A DNA stretch of 64,000 nt, taken from contig JAEOTC010000030.1 of the NCBI GenBank assembly GCA_016840035.1, forward strand, positions 51,527 to 115,526. The letters run 5' to 3'. Below, piece by piece: positions 44,463-52,403 of the stretch; within the stretch, counting starts at the first letter, position 1, and every line of letters starts with the position of its first letter. The position numbers and the translations under genes are program-made. The notes below the pieces were generated by a model that did not search any database, had not been told where the DNA came from, and saw only the letters and a program-made list of their open reading frames with translations. Source of the DNA: Candidatus Hodarchaeota archaeon. Its GTDB lineage: Archaea > Asgardarchaeota > Heimdallarchaeia > Hodarchaeales > Hodarchaeaceae.

Positions 44463-45356
44463 ATGGCTGAACCAGATAAGTTTGGAGGATTATTCCGTAA
44501 AATTGGAGATACAATACATATTGGAACTAAGAAATTCAAAGGAAAAGCAATCTTAAATTCCAAGTTTGATGATACTCAAGGTACTTCATTGATTCATCGG
44601 GTGAAAGCAGAAGACAATGACAATTTCAGAAAAATTGATGGTTTTATTGTAAAAGAACCAGAAAATGCAGTCTTGTTGCAATCAGGCGTATTAATTGGGG
44701 TTGCAGGTAGTGGGATCTATGAACTCGAGAAATCTGCTAAGCACCCAGGAAGTGAAATAATATGGGTCACAAAGCGTGAATTCATCATTAAATGGGGTAC
44801 ACCAGGAATTTATACTTCGGATAATGTAATGGTCGGATGTTGGGGGATTTCTCGTATGAGAATAGTCAATCCTAGAAATTTTATAATGAATGTAGTGTCA
44901 CACAAGCAGTATTATAGCGGAGATGAGTTGAAAAACTGGGTAAAACAGACAATAATAGCAGCCGTCAAGCATGTTATGACTCGTTATACTGTCCCAGAGC
45001 TATTAAAGGAAAGAAGAAGTCTAGAGATTCAAACACGATCTGAACTAGGCCCTGAGAGTTCAAGATGGGGTTTGGAATTGGTAGGTCTAGATATTGGGGG
45101 ATTCAAAGTCCCGGAGGAATATGAAACACTCCTAACTTATGAAATTGAAAAGCAAATAATTGAAACTCGTCAAGAGCTTGCTGAAGAACGAGATCAGCTC
45201 GATAGTACTTCTGAGAAGATCAAAAAATTCGAATTAATGCTTGAACAAGCTGATGAGATGTTTCTAGCAGGAAAAATTTCTGAAAAACGCTATAAGGAAT
45301 TAACCGATAAATACTCGTCAAAACTGGCTAAATTGAAGGCACAAAATTCGCAATGA
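44463..45356 (+). CDS. SPFH-domain protein with C-terminal SHOCT-like segment
   Basis: A 297-residue protein related to the SPFH (band 7, stomatin/flotillin) superfamily, YdjI-like subgroup. It has WVTKREFIIKWGTPGIY, an SPFH core with MRIVNPRNFIMNVV and ELKNWVKQTIIAAVKHV, and GLELVGLDIGGFKVPEEYE before a coiled coil. The final 35 residues (MFLAGKISEKRYKELTDKYS) resemble a SHOCT helix pair. No transmembrane segment is obvious. It lies nine bases after the Vps22-like gene, so a membrane-scaffold role with ESCRT is plausible but inferred. Confidence 0.75.
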   Translation: MAEPDKFGGLFRKIGDTIHIGTKKFKGKAILNSKFDDTQGTSLIHRVKAEDNDNFRKIDGFIVKEPENAVLLQSGVLIGVAGSGIYELEKSAKHPGSEIIWVTKREFIIKWGTPGIYTSDNVMVGCWGISRMRIVNPRNFIMNVVSHKQYYSGDELKNWVKQTIIAAVKHVMTRYTVPELLKERRSLEIQTRSELGPESSRWGLELVGLDIGGFKVPEEYETLLTYEIEKQIIETRQELAEERDQLDSTSEKIKKFELMLEQADEMFLAGKISEKRYKELTDKYSSKLAKLKAQNSQ

Positions 45357-45366
45357 TGGTTCTTGA

Positions 45367-47124
45367 TTAACTCAATTTGAGGGAAGACCCACATTCTGGA
45401 CAAACACTCATTCCAACTGATTCCATTTCTTGATAACAACTTTGGCATACTTCAGCATTACAGAATTCACATATAAATTTTTCTTGATCGGTTTTTACCC
45501 AATTACAAACCACACATTCGAAAGAAACATAAGTTTTCCTTATTTGCAGTTGCATTTTTCTAATGCTTATGGTTCCCATAATTTTTTGATGAGTTATTAA
45601 TTTTTCAAGAATTTTTATAACCACGTCAGATGATTCACCAACAAAATCTATAATCTGATTAAGAGGGATATTCGTTACTTGACTATTCTGAATGTAGTTA
45701 ATCAATTGATTTTCAGTTGAATTAAGAGTCATGGATACTTCTTTTGGAGAAGTCCAACCTGATTTCAAAGGCCCCTGTTTACAAAAATAACATTCTTCAG
45801 TTGTCTCGAGATTATATGAAAAGGCATAAGTTAATTGACAGGAATGACAGTTTCGGGGCAAATCTATAATAAAGGCAGCAATATTTCCACAAAATGGACA
45901 TTCATGCGTACTGTCAATTTTTCTGCAGTTAGAACACATTACTCTTCTACAGTTTTGACACTCAAAGTAAATGTCGGGATTAGTATATGAGGAGGTATCA
46001 ATTTGGCAAAATATTTCCAAATTTTCAATTCCCTTAATTAAAAAAGGATTTATCGAATCTCCGGCGACTAAACGAAGTCTCAAACGAGTAGCTATATTTT
46101 TTATCAGTTTTAATAATTTTAAAACGTTTAAGTTTAATTTTGAAGCTATTCCCTCAATATCGATTCCATTGCCAAACCAGGAGATAAGTGAAATCTTTGA
46201 TAATCGATCCTGTGTCAAACTTCCACCTAAGCTTTCATTAAGAATTTCTAATAGTTTTAATAAATCATCATACGCTAAATCGAACCTTGAGACCCAGAAA
46301 TCTAAAGGAATTTCTTCATAAACATATATATCCCATAAAATTCTTGAAACAATGTCAATCGTAGAATAAATGTAATTCCCATCTTTGGAACGTATGAAGC
46401 TTATGTCTTCTCTAATTATGTCAAGTAAATCCCGAGCCTGACTATCTGATAATGCAGTGAGTCTAGAAAAATCCATAATTGAAACTTCAGATGAAACAAG
46501 AAAGCTTGTAGTAATGAATCTCTTAATTGCTTTTGTTGATCGTTCGTTTAGAGAAGGAAGGAAGAAATCAAGGTGAGTTAAGTTGTATAATCTTTGCTTA
46601 ATAGGATCAATGTATCCCCTGAAGAGATTTCTCTTAGCCATTAAGTCTAAAACAGCTTCTAACTGATCATCAGTCCAATAAAGGTGATTCAACATATAGT
46701 CGAGATCGTGGGAAGGGTTTTTTCCAATGTACTTTGTAATGAACACAATCGCTCCTGATGGTGTAAAAAATCTGCGTTTAATTATATCAAAAAAACCTTC
46801 AATTTGTTGAACGTAATCATAAATAACAGGTTCTAGTAATTTTCCATCTATATTCATTATGTCTATTAGCTCACAGATATCAACCATCCCTCCAGTATCA
46901 AGAAACTGTTGAATTTTTTTATTAAGATAAGATTTTGGAATAAAATAGACATTATTGTAGTCTAGAAGACCATTTAATTCTTGTTGCTGTATTTTGTCGT
47001 ATATAAATGCAATTAGCTTCATTTTATCAGTTTCGGAAGAAAAATCACTGAGCCGAATAGGTGATTGTGCCGTCGAAACTGCTTGTAACCATTTTGACCT
47101 CTTACGTCTTTGCATTTTGCACAA
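45367..47124 (-). CDS. Winged-helix multi-zinc-finger protein, candidate ubiquitin-system E3
   Basis: A 585-residue protein. The first about 360 residues appear to be tandem winged helices (for example 65-170, SYLNKKIQQFLDTGGMVDI then ELIDIMNIDG). They recall the UFM1 ligase UFL1. Two cysteine-rich regions follow. Residues 389-448 have five CxxC-type pairs (C389/C392, C397/C400, C409/C412, C426/C429, C445/C448). Residues 537-578 have C537/C540, C552/C555, C560/C563 and C575/C578, an all-cysteine RING-like spacing. A further winged helix may lie at 465-525. Position between the Vps22/SPFH pair and the E1-ubiquitin operon suggests an E3 role; homology to UFL1 is a hypothesis. Confidence 0.6.
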   Translation of the reverse strand: MCKMQRRKRSKWLQAVSTAQSPIRLSDFSSETDKMKLIAFIYDKIQQQELNGLLDYNNVYFIPKSYLNKKIQQFLDTGGMVDICELIDIMNIDGKLLEPVIYDYVQQIEGFFDIIKRRFFTPSGAIVFITKYIGKNPSHDLDYMLNHLYWTDDQLEAVLDLMAKRNLFRGYIDPIKQRLYNLTHLDFFLPSLNERSTKAIKRFITTSFLVSSEVSIMDFSRLTALSDSQARDLLDIIREDISFIRSKDGNYIYSTIDIVSRILWDIYVYEEIPLDFWVSRFDLAYDDLLKLLEILNESLGGSLTQDRLSKISLISWFGNGIDIEGIASKLNLNVLKLLKLIKNIATRLRLRLVAGDSINPFLIKGIENLEIFCQIDTSSYTNPDIYFECQNCRRVMCSNCRKIDSTHECPFCGNIAAFIIDLPRNCHSCQLTYAFSYNLETTEECYFCKQGPLKSGWTSPKEVSMTLNSTENQLINYIQNSQVTNIPLNQIIDFVGESSDVVIKILEKLITHQKIMGTISIRKMQLQIRKTYVSFECVVCNWVKTDQEKFICEFCNAEVCQSCYQEMESVGMSVCPECGSSLKLS

Positions 47125-47276
47125 CCACGAGTTAATTAAACGAGGGAGGAAAATTGATTTTTATATCATTTACCCCCCCAAAAAAATGAATCGAAAACTA
47201 TATTTAATATTGATATTCTAGATAGTAAGAACGGAAAATATATAATCGAAGATATTAAGTTGTGTGCTGCTACTAA

Positions 47277-47609
47277 GTGAAAGAAACTAAGTTTAAATGC
47301 CAATTTTGTGGGTATGTTCCTCATTCACATGAACAACCTGGCACAGGTTCTTGGTATTGTCCTAGATGTGGAAAAAGAACAACAATTCGACTAAATGTCC
47401 CACGACCAAAGAAATTCAGTCAAAAACCTCCCCAATCTCGTCAAATCTCTCGTGATCAAATTTCTAGTAAGATTTACAATGAACTTACGAAAGGAAAGGG
47501 CCCAGAATTTGGTTTGAAAGAACCTTACATCAAACCAATGATCCAACCAATAAAACCCAAGATAAGAAAAGAGGTTAGAATTTTTTCTCCTTCAAATAAT
47601 AATGATTAA
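47277..47609 (+). CDS. Zinc-ribbon protein with basic proline-rich tail
   Basis: A 110-residue protein starting with GTG. CQFCG (residues 8-12) and CPRCG form a rubredoxin-like zinc ribbon. A basic, proline-rich, probably disordered tail follows. It is divergent from the candidate E3 gene and overlaps the end of the E1 gene by four bases; a T8 run just after its stop may terminate transcription. Possibly an accessory protein of the ubiquitin cluster, but only by position. Confidence 0.55.
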   Translation: MKETKFKCQFCGYVPHSHEQPGTGSWYCPRCGKRTTIRLNVPRPKKFSQKPPQSRQISRDQISSKIYNELTKGKGPEFGLKEPYIKPMIQPIKPKIRKEVRIFSPSNNND

Positions 47610-48856
47610 CTTTTTTTTGTTTTGAATCTAATAATAATTCTCTTCTCATCATCGTCAATTAAAGAACTGACGGTTATACGATCTCGATCTTTTAGAATCT
47701 CTCCTACCGGAACATCACCTGGAATTAATGTATTTCCTCTGAACCCGATGAAATCTTTCTTGAATTTTCGTTTTAATACGGTAAAGATGGTTCTACATTT
47801 TGATTTAGGATTAATATTAATTGTAGTCGGATTTTGGCAATACATAGAGGAATCTCCGCAAACCAAGCATTCTGGATCCTTTTTCAAATCAAACGAATTA
47901 ATAGTGCCAGTTAATGCCGAATATATTGTCAAATCAGGAATTCGGAATCGTTCTGAATCAATTAGGGTCTGGAAATACTTTCGACTTTTTTCTGGAAAAT
48001 GGTTCAATTTATCTAGAAAGAGAGTTTTAATAATTTCTTGTGATTGAATTCCACTGGTTACTGCATTAACTGTAATTAAGCTGGGAACATGGTACAATAC
48101 AGTTTGTATAACCTCTTTTTCATCAAAAAGAGGAAAATTATATTTTGATGCACTTTCATTTGCGAGTTTTGTCAGTTTGAGTGCATCTTCAGAGGAATTT
48201 TCATCAGGTTCCCTTTCATTGAGAGTATGAAATTCGTAAAGAGCTTTCCATGCACAGTGCTCCCTAATTCTAGGAGTTCCTACAAGTGTACATGGAGCAG
48301 TTAAAAGACGTGTTTCTTCTGGTGGATGAGGGGAATCACATGCTAAACATGCGGTGTTCTTAACATCAATACTTTGTACTTGTCCAAAATAACCATCAGT
48401 TGCAGAATCTATAAACGGTAAAGACAGTTCTATTGCATGTTCGTTAATATATTGACGTGCCAGAAAATTATCAACACATCCAGAAATAATGTCAGCCTCC
48501 TCAAATATACTGAAAGGTAACGATTGAATAGTGTCAGAATATGCGTCAATATCAATGGAAGAATTAAATCGATCTTTGATTACTTCCTTTGCAACACGAG
48601 CTTTATTTTTTCCAATATCAGATCGGGAAAATAGCAATTGCCTATTCAGATTCGAAAATTCAATAGTATCCATATCAACAAGTATCAACTTTCCAATACC
48701 AAGTAATGCTAAATTCTTAGCTACTTCCCCCCCAGTGCCTCCAAGCCCAATAATCAGCACACAACTATCTTCGATTATACTCTGATCCCAGATGGAGAGT
48801 CGTTCCTGGCGATCAAATACAGAATCTGAGGGAATCGAGTTCATTGAGATTTCCAT
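47606..48856 (-). CDS. E1-like ubiquitin-activating enzyme
   Basis: Adenylates and thioesterifies the ubiquitin-like protein encoded just upstream. ATP site GLGGTGGEVAKNLA starts at residue 37; LVDMDTIEFSNLNRQLLF follows with the conserved Asp and Arg. The catalytic cysteine is probably C189 in APCTLVGTPRIREHC, a close match to the CTI-x-x-x-P-x-x-x-EH-C motif of Uba2 and Uba3. Structural zinc pairs are C170/C173 and C330/C333. Residues 355-410 look like a ubiquitin-fold domain for E2 binding. At 416 residues it is closer to Uba2/Uba3 than to MoeB/ThiF. Confidence 0.92.
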   Translation of the reverse strand: MEISMNSIPSDSVFDRQERLSIWDQSIIEDSCVLIIGLGGTGGEVAKNLALLGIGKLILVDMDTIEFSNLNRQLLFSRSDIGKNKARVAKEVIKDRFNSSIDIDAYSDTIQSLPFSIFEEADIISGCVDNFLARQYINEHAIELSLPFIDSATDGYFGQVQSIDVKNTACLACDSPHPPEETRLLTAPCTLVGTPRIREHCAWKALYEFHTLNEREPDENSSEDALKLTKLANESASKYNFPLFDEKEVIQTVLYHVPSLITVNAVTSGIQSQEIIKTLFLDKLNHFPEKSRKYFQTLIDSERFRIPDLTIYSALTGTINSFDLKKDPECLVCGDSSMYCQNPTTININPKSKCRTIFTVLKRKFKKDFIGFRGNTLIPGDVPVGEILKDRDRITVSSLIDDDEKRIIIRFKTKKS

Positions 48857-48879
48857 TAGTAGAAAGAGAGTGGAGGAGA

Positions 48880-49218
48880 TTATCCCCCTTTTATCTGATC
48901 AGGAACTATCATCAGAAGAGCGTTTTCTTCAATATTGTATGAAGCAAGATTATTTGATGGATTCATCCTTCGTCCTTTAAATAAAAGTGCAATTGGTACA
49001 ACTTCAGGAATATTAAAAGCATCACGAGCCGCAGAAAGTGCTTGAAACACTGTGCCGTTAATATTGATGTACTTTTCACGAATATTTTGATCGGGTGGAA
49101 GTTGTGGATCCTTAAAGCGGACTTTTATCATACGTTCAATAGTATCCGATGGTGTCCCCGGGGAGCTGACATTTGAGTCCCAGACCACATCTTTTTTTCG
49201 ATTACTCATTTTTTTCAC
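48880..49218 (-). CDS. Ubiquitin-like protein with exposed Gly-Gly terminus
   Basis: A 112-residue protein. Residues 1-29 are a polar tail; 30-112 form a beta-grasp fold. LLFKGRRMNPSNNLASYNIEEN matches ubiquitin's second half ([22 protein letters not shown]) in part, and the chain ends in KGG. Because nothing follows Gly112, it needs no protease for maturation. The end of the beta-grasp lacks the RLRGG arginines. It lies 23 bases upstream of the E1 gene and downstream of the zinc-RWD gene on the same strand. An internal ATG at codon 4 is an alternative start. Confidence 0.9.
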   Translation of the reverse strand: MKKMSNRKKDVVWDSNVSSPGTPSDTIERMIKVRFKDPQLPPDQNIREKYININGTVFQALSAARDAFNIPEVVPIALLFKGRRMNPSNNLASYNIEENALLMIVPDQIKGG

Positions 49219-49229
49219 CTTGCTTGTCC

Positions 49230-50018
49230 TTATACATAGAATAAGCGTTCGATTTCGGCTAATACAGTAATAAGATCAATACGACCTTTCGCATAATCTT
49301 CTAAAGGTCCACGAATCAGAGGGTATCTTGAAAGAACTTCACTTTCGAGTCCTATCGGGTAATTTTTCTTTCTCTTAATTGTAAACGGAATAATTTCTCC
49401 CGTTTGAGCATAAAAATTTATCTTGATTTCCTTTTTTGAATATGTGGCATCGTAGCTTTCCAATATTTGTCGAATTAATGGATCTTTTTCTTTGATTATG
49501 GTATCTGAAACAGAAGCTATCGGACTAGGATCGAGTTTCTGAGGGATTTGTTTTTCTGATATCTGGTAGATTTCTTCTAGTACGTCTAAAACTGAGCTTG
49601 TTCCAGGTTTCCAATTTTTCATTGTTTGAAGATCAATAATCTCACAATCTAATACTTCTCGAAGGGTATTTGGACCATCGATGAATGGTTTGTCTGGTAA
49701 ATCATCAAGAACAATTAATAATGGAAATGCGTACTGTCCAACCTGCATTTTAACACGAATTTTGCCTACTTCTTCTCCTACTAATTCCCCTGGAAAATTC
49801 TCAAGGATTTTTTGGGATTCTTGGTATAATGTATAGTAGTGTTCAGATTCAACTTCTTCGTCAACTGAACTTTCGTCAACGGCAATACCCTGTGGTTTCT
49901 TGAGATAATTTGTTAAATCACAATAATCACAATGAACAGGACGAAGAGAAGAAGGTTTTCCTGACAAAGGAGCACCACATCCATTGCACTGGGCAACATC
50001 TGTTTCGAGAGCAGTCAT
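49230..50018 (-). CDS. Zinc-ribbon protein with RWD/UBC-like domain, ubiquitin-cluster component
   Basis: First gene of the ubiquitin-E1 operon, 262 residues. C11/C14 and C30/C33 form a zinc ribbon. Residues 70-160 show an E2/RWD-like pattern: KIRVKMQVGQYAFPLLIVLD, a loop, then C125 and NWKPGTSSVLDVLEEIYQI, resembling the W-SP-x-x-T-x-x-VL-x-x-I helix of E2 enzymes. The canonical HPN is missing, so it is probably an inactive E2 variant or RWD adaptor. A second beta-rich part lies at 195-262. A gaggtg site precedes the ATG. Function inferred from operon context. Confidence 0.6.
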   Translation of the reverse strand: MTALETDVAQCNGCGAPLSGKPSSLRPVHCDYCDLTNYLKKPQGIAVDESSVDEEVESEHYYTLYQESQKILENFPGELVGEEVGKIRVKMQVGQYAFPLLIVLDDLPDKPFIDGPNTLREVLDCEIIDLQTMKNWKPGTSSVLDVLEEIYQISEKQIPQKLDPSPIASVSDTIIKEKDPLIRQILESYDATYSKKEIKINFYAQTGEIIPFTIKRKKNYPIGLESEVLSRYPLIRGPLEDYAKGRIDLITVLAEIERLFYV

Positions 50019-50338
50019 ATTTCCACCTCAATTTAATTTCCGATTTCTGTGAAGATTTATTTTCCGAAAAATTCAGAAAATCCTAACCCACTGGAATGAT
50101 CTTCATTCTCACATAACATGAGAACCTATGAATCCTATACAACAGTCTAGCCAGAATTTCCCTAATTAACTTCCAGAAAATCAAATTACTGCAGGTTCAT
50201 TCTGGAAACTGACCTTAAAAAACTAGCTCATAATGGCTTTCTTTCTAGCCAGACAATCCACAGCTTTAAATAAAATTGATGGAGTAAGTTTTTAGGTGAA
50301 TAGATAACACCTGATTAATGAACTAGGAGCGAACGCGT
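50019..50338. other. Divergent promoter region of the two ubiquitin operons
   Basis: About 320 bases between the minus-strand RWD-Ub-E1 operon and the plus-strand E2-JAMM operon. On the plus strand ctttaaataaaa at 50264-50275 looks like a TATA box and taggag precedes the E2 start. On the minus strand aaaataaat near 50055 could serve the other operon. No gene seen. Confidence 0.45.
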
Positions 50339-50890
50339 ATGTCTGATCTACATTCCAGACGATTAAGGGAAGAATTTAAGCGAATGCTAAAGATTTATCC
50401 CCCAAAAAGTGCGAACATAAAGTGGGTGATTGTGGATAATGATCTTCATCGCTATTCTGCGACAATAAAAGGGAAAGAAGGAACTCCATATGAAAATGGG
50501 GAATGGAAAATCACTATCGATTTACCACCCGAATATCCGTTTAAACCTCCAATTGTAAATTTCATCACACCAATCTGGCATCCCAATATTGCGATCGGTG
50601 AAACCCGATGGAAATGGGGTTCTAATGTGTGTTTGAGTCTGATAAATTGGAACAATATTGGTGAACCCGGTGGATGGAAGAAAACTATAACACTACCTAG
50701 CGTATTTGAACATATTGAAATGATGCTGGATGTGTATCAGAGTTCAGGAGATTCTGATTTTCCAGAATACCTTGTCGATCCTGGGGATCCATTCAATCCA
50801 GAAGCTGGAAAAATAATGCAGTCTAATTTTGACGGTTTTTGGGAAAAAGCTGTAGAGTGGACAGAGAAATTTGGGAAGAATAAATCCTAG
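50339..50890 (+). CDS. E2 ubiquitin-conjugating enzyme
   Basis: Carries the activated ubiquitin-like protein to substrates. The UBC fold is complete: RLREEFKRM helix, DLPPEYPFKPPIVNF, HPN at residues 81-83 and the active cysteine C98 in GSNVCLSLINW. About seven extra residues (with GEPGG) lie between the cysteine and the following Trp-x-x-x-x-Thr helix, as in the Cdc34/Ube2g class. Length is 183 residues. A tail helix (NFDGFWEKAVEW) ends the protein. The JAMM gene follows after 57 bases. Confidence 0.93.
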   Translation: MSDLHSRRLREEFKRMLKIYPPKSANIKWVIVDNDLHRYSATIKGKEGTPYENGEWKITIDLPPEYPFKPPIVNFITPIWHPNIAIGETRWKWGSNVCLSLINWNNIGEPGGWKKTITLPSVFEHIEMMLDVYQSSGDSDFPEYLVDPGDPFNPEAGKIMQSNFDGFWEKAVEWTEKFGKNKS

Positions 50891-50947
50891 TGAACTGAAT
50901 GCAATCGGGGATATTTCAAGAGAAAAAGAAACTAAGAGATTGTCCAT

Positions 50948-51514
50948 ATGACCAACAAATATCCTCACGAAACTAAAAGTCTGAATAAAAAATCAGATGA
51001 AGATAAAATAGGCGATATAAACGACGAAACAATCAGTTTAAATGCTGAAACTAATTCTGTCATGATAACTCACAAAGCTATCGATGAGATTACGAATTTT
51101 TCACTAAACGCTATGCCAAAAGAGGCGATTGGACTACTTAGTGGAAGGGAAATCAGACCTAGAGAACTATTAATAACGAAGGGTCTATTTGTGACAGAGG
51201 GCGAGGAGTATTCGGTGTCCTTTTCTGAAAGTGATTTTCAGATTTTTGACCAAGTATCCAGTCCAGAATTTTGTGTTGGATGGTGGCACTCTCATCCAGG
51301 ATTTGGACTTTTCTTATCACAAACGGATATTACCACTCACATTTTTTCCTTCCAACTCGTTCAACCTCTCTCTGTGGCACTTGTAGTGGATCCTATGGAT
51401 ATTGGAGACGATGGTATTGCTAAATACAAGTTTTTCCAAATCGTTGGAGATTCACGAAATAGAGATTTTCAATATATTGAAATCGCAAGTTATCTATCAG
51501 TATCTAGTGAATAG
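50948..51514 (+). CDS. Rpn11-like JAMM/MPN+ deubiquitinase
   Basis: Zinc metalloprotease expected to cleave ubiquitin-like conjugates. The JAMM motif is complete: E59 in KEAIGLLSG, then H114, H116, S124 and D127 in GWWHSHPGFGLFLSQTDITTH (given here in part as HSHPGFG and LSQTD). It closely matches Rpn11, GWYHSHPGFGCWLS. The first 35 residues are a charged extension. With E1, E2 and ubiquitin-like genes alongside, it supplies the removal step. Confidence 0.93.
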   Translation: MTNKYPHETKSLNKKSDEDKIGDINDETISLNAETNSVMITHKAIDEITNFSLNAMPKEAIGLLSGREIRPRELLITKGLFVTEGEEYSVSFSESDFQIFDQVSSPEFCVGWWHSHPGFGLFLSQTDITTHIFSFQLVQPLSVALVVDPMDIGDDGIAKYKFFQIVGDSRNRDFQYIEIASYLSVSSE

Positions 51515-51599
51515 AGAAATTTCTAGAATTGAATTTTGGGAAATCGGTAAAGGGGAATAATATTAAACATCCTGGTGGAAAATAAATTCGAGGTTCAAA

Positions 51600-52382
51600 A
51601 TGATACTAGATGATCTTCTATTGGGTATTTTTCTCTCCTTTGGGCAATTCTTCCTGCAAGGAGAATCAGCCGGACTCTTAGATACTATTATTGTACTTTT
51701 AGGACCAGGATTAGTATTATTTTTTACATTTTACTTACTATGGGCTGGAAGAAGGAAGAATCATAAAATTATCAATGTATCGAAAGATGCTCTTCTTGAA
51801 ATTTTCTCTAATGAATTTGATGATCTAGTAACTGATCAATTGAGCTCTAATGGTGGACTTTTATTTCCTAAGTATAAGAGAACATCTAGTATTCCTTTTA
51901 AGGACTTTAGAGTTGTATTTGCACTAGAGGAACGTCATTTAATGCTCTCGGTAATAATTTCATGGTTTTCAGGAGCAAATGACTATATTGCAGTTCAAGG
52001 TAACGCAAAAAAAGGGAAATTACCTACGAAGATTCAGATTATTCCAAATCATGAAGAAGGACAGATTAAGAAGCACCAAGACTTACTTTTTGAATTGAAA
52101 GATATTAAGTTGAATTCTGAATTATTGGATCAGTTTTTTCTCATGAAAGCAACATCAGTTAAGATGGGAAGCTTCTTTCTCAAGGATAAACCTCTATTAA
52201 AGCAAATTTATTCCATTCGAAATTCACTAGTTCGTTTATCAATTGATTCTACCGAGGATCCTGCTATTAGACTCTATTGTAGAATAAATAAGGATTTAGA
52301 CCTAAAGAAGCTGCATAGAGTTTTTATATCGCTTGTAGAAAGGGTAAATCAAGTAGCGGATAAAAAAGTGATGAGGAAATAA
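51600..52382 (+). CDS. Membrane-anchored protein of unknown function
   Basis: A 260-residue protein. Residues 5-20 and 25-50 are hydrophobic (IIVLLGPGLVLFFTFYLLW is one membrane helix), followed by RRKN and a soluble alpha-beta domain of about 200 residues. I do not recognise the family. The layout, one N-terminal membrane helix and a cytosolic domain with two duplicated strand-helix units, distantly recalls CCDC47 of the eukaryotic multipass translocon, but no motif proves this. It follows the JAMM gene on the same strand and converges on the Arf-like genes. Confidence 0.6.
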   Translation: MILDDLLLGIFLSFGQFFLQGESAGLLDTIIVLLGPGLVLFFTFYLLWAGRRKNHKIINVSKDALLEIFSNEFDDLVTDQLSSNGGLLFPKYKRTSSIPFKDFRVVFALEERHLMLSVIISWFSGANDYIAVQGNAKKGKLPTKIQIIPNHEEGQIKKHQDLLFELKDIKLNSELLDQFFLMKATSVKMGSFFLKDKPLLKQIYSIRNSLVRLSIDSTEDPAIRLYCRINKDLDLKKLHRVFISLVERVNQVADKKVMRK

Positions 52383-52403
52383 ACAACCAGCTAACCTGGT
52401 TAA

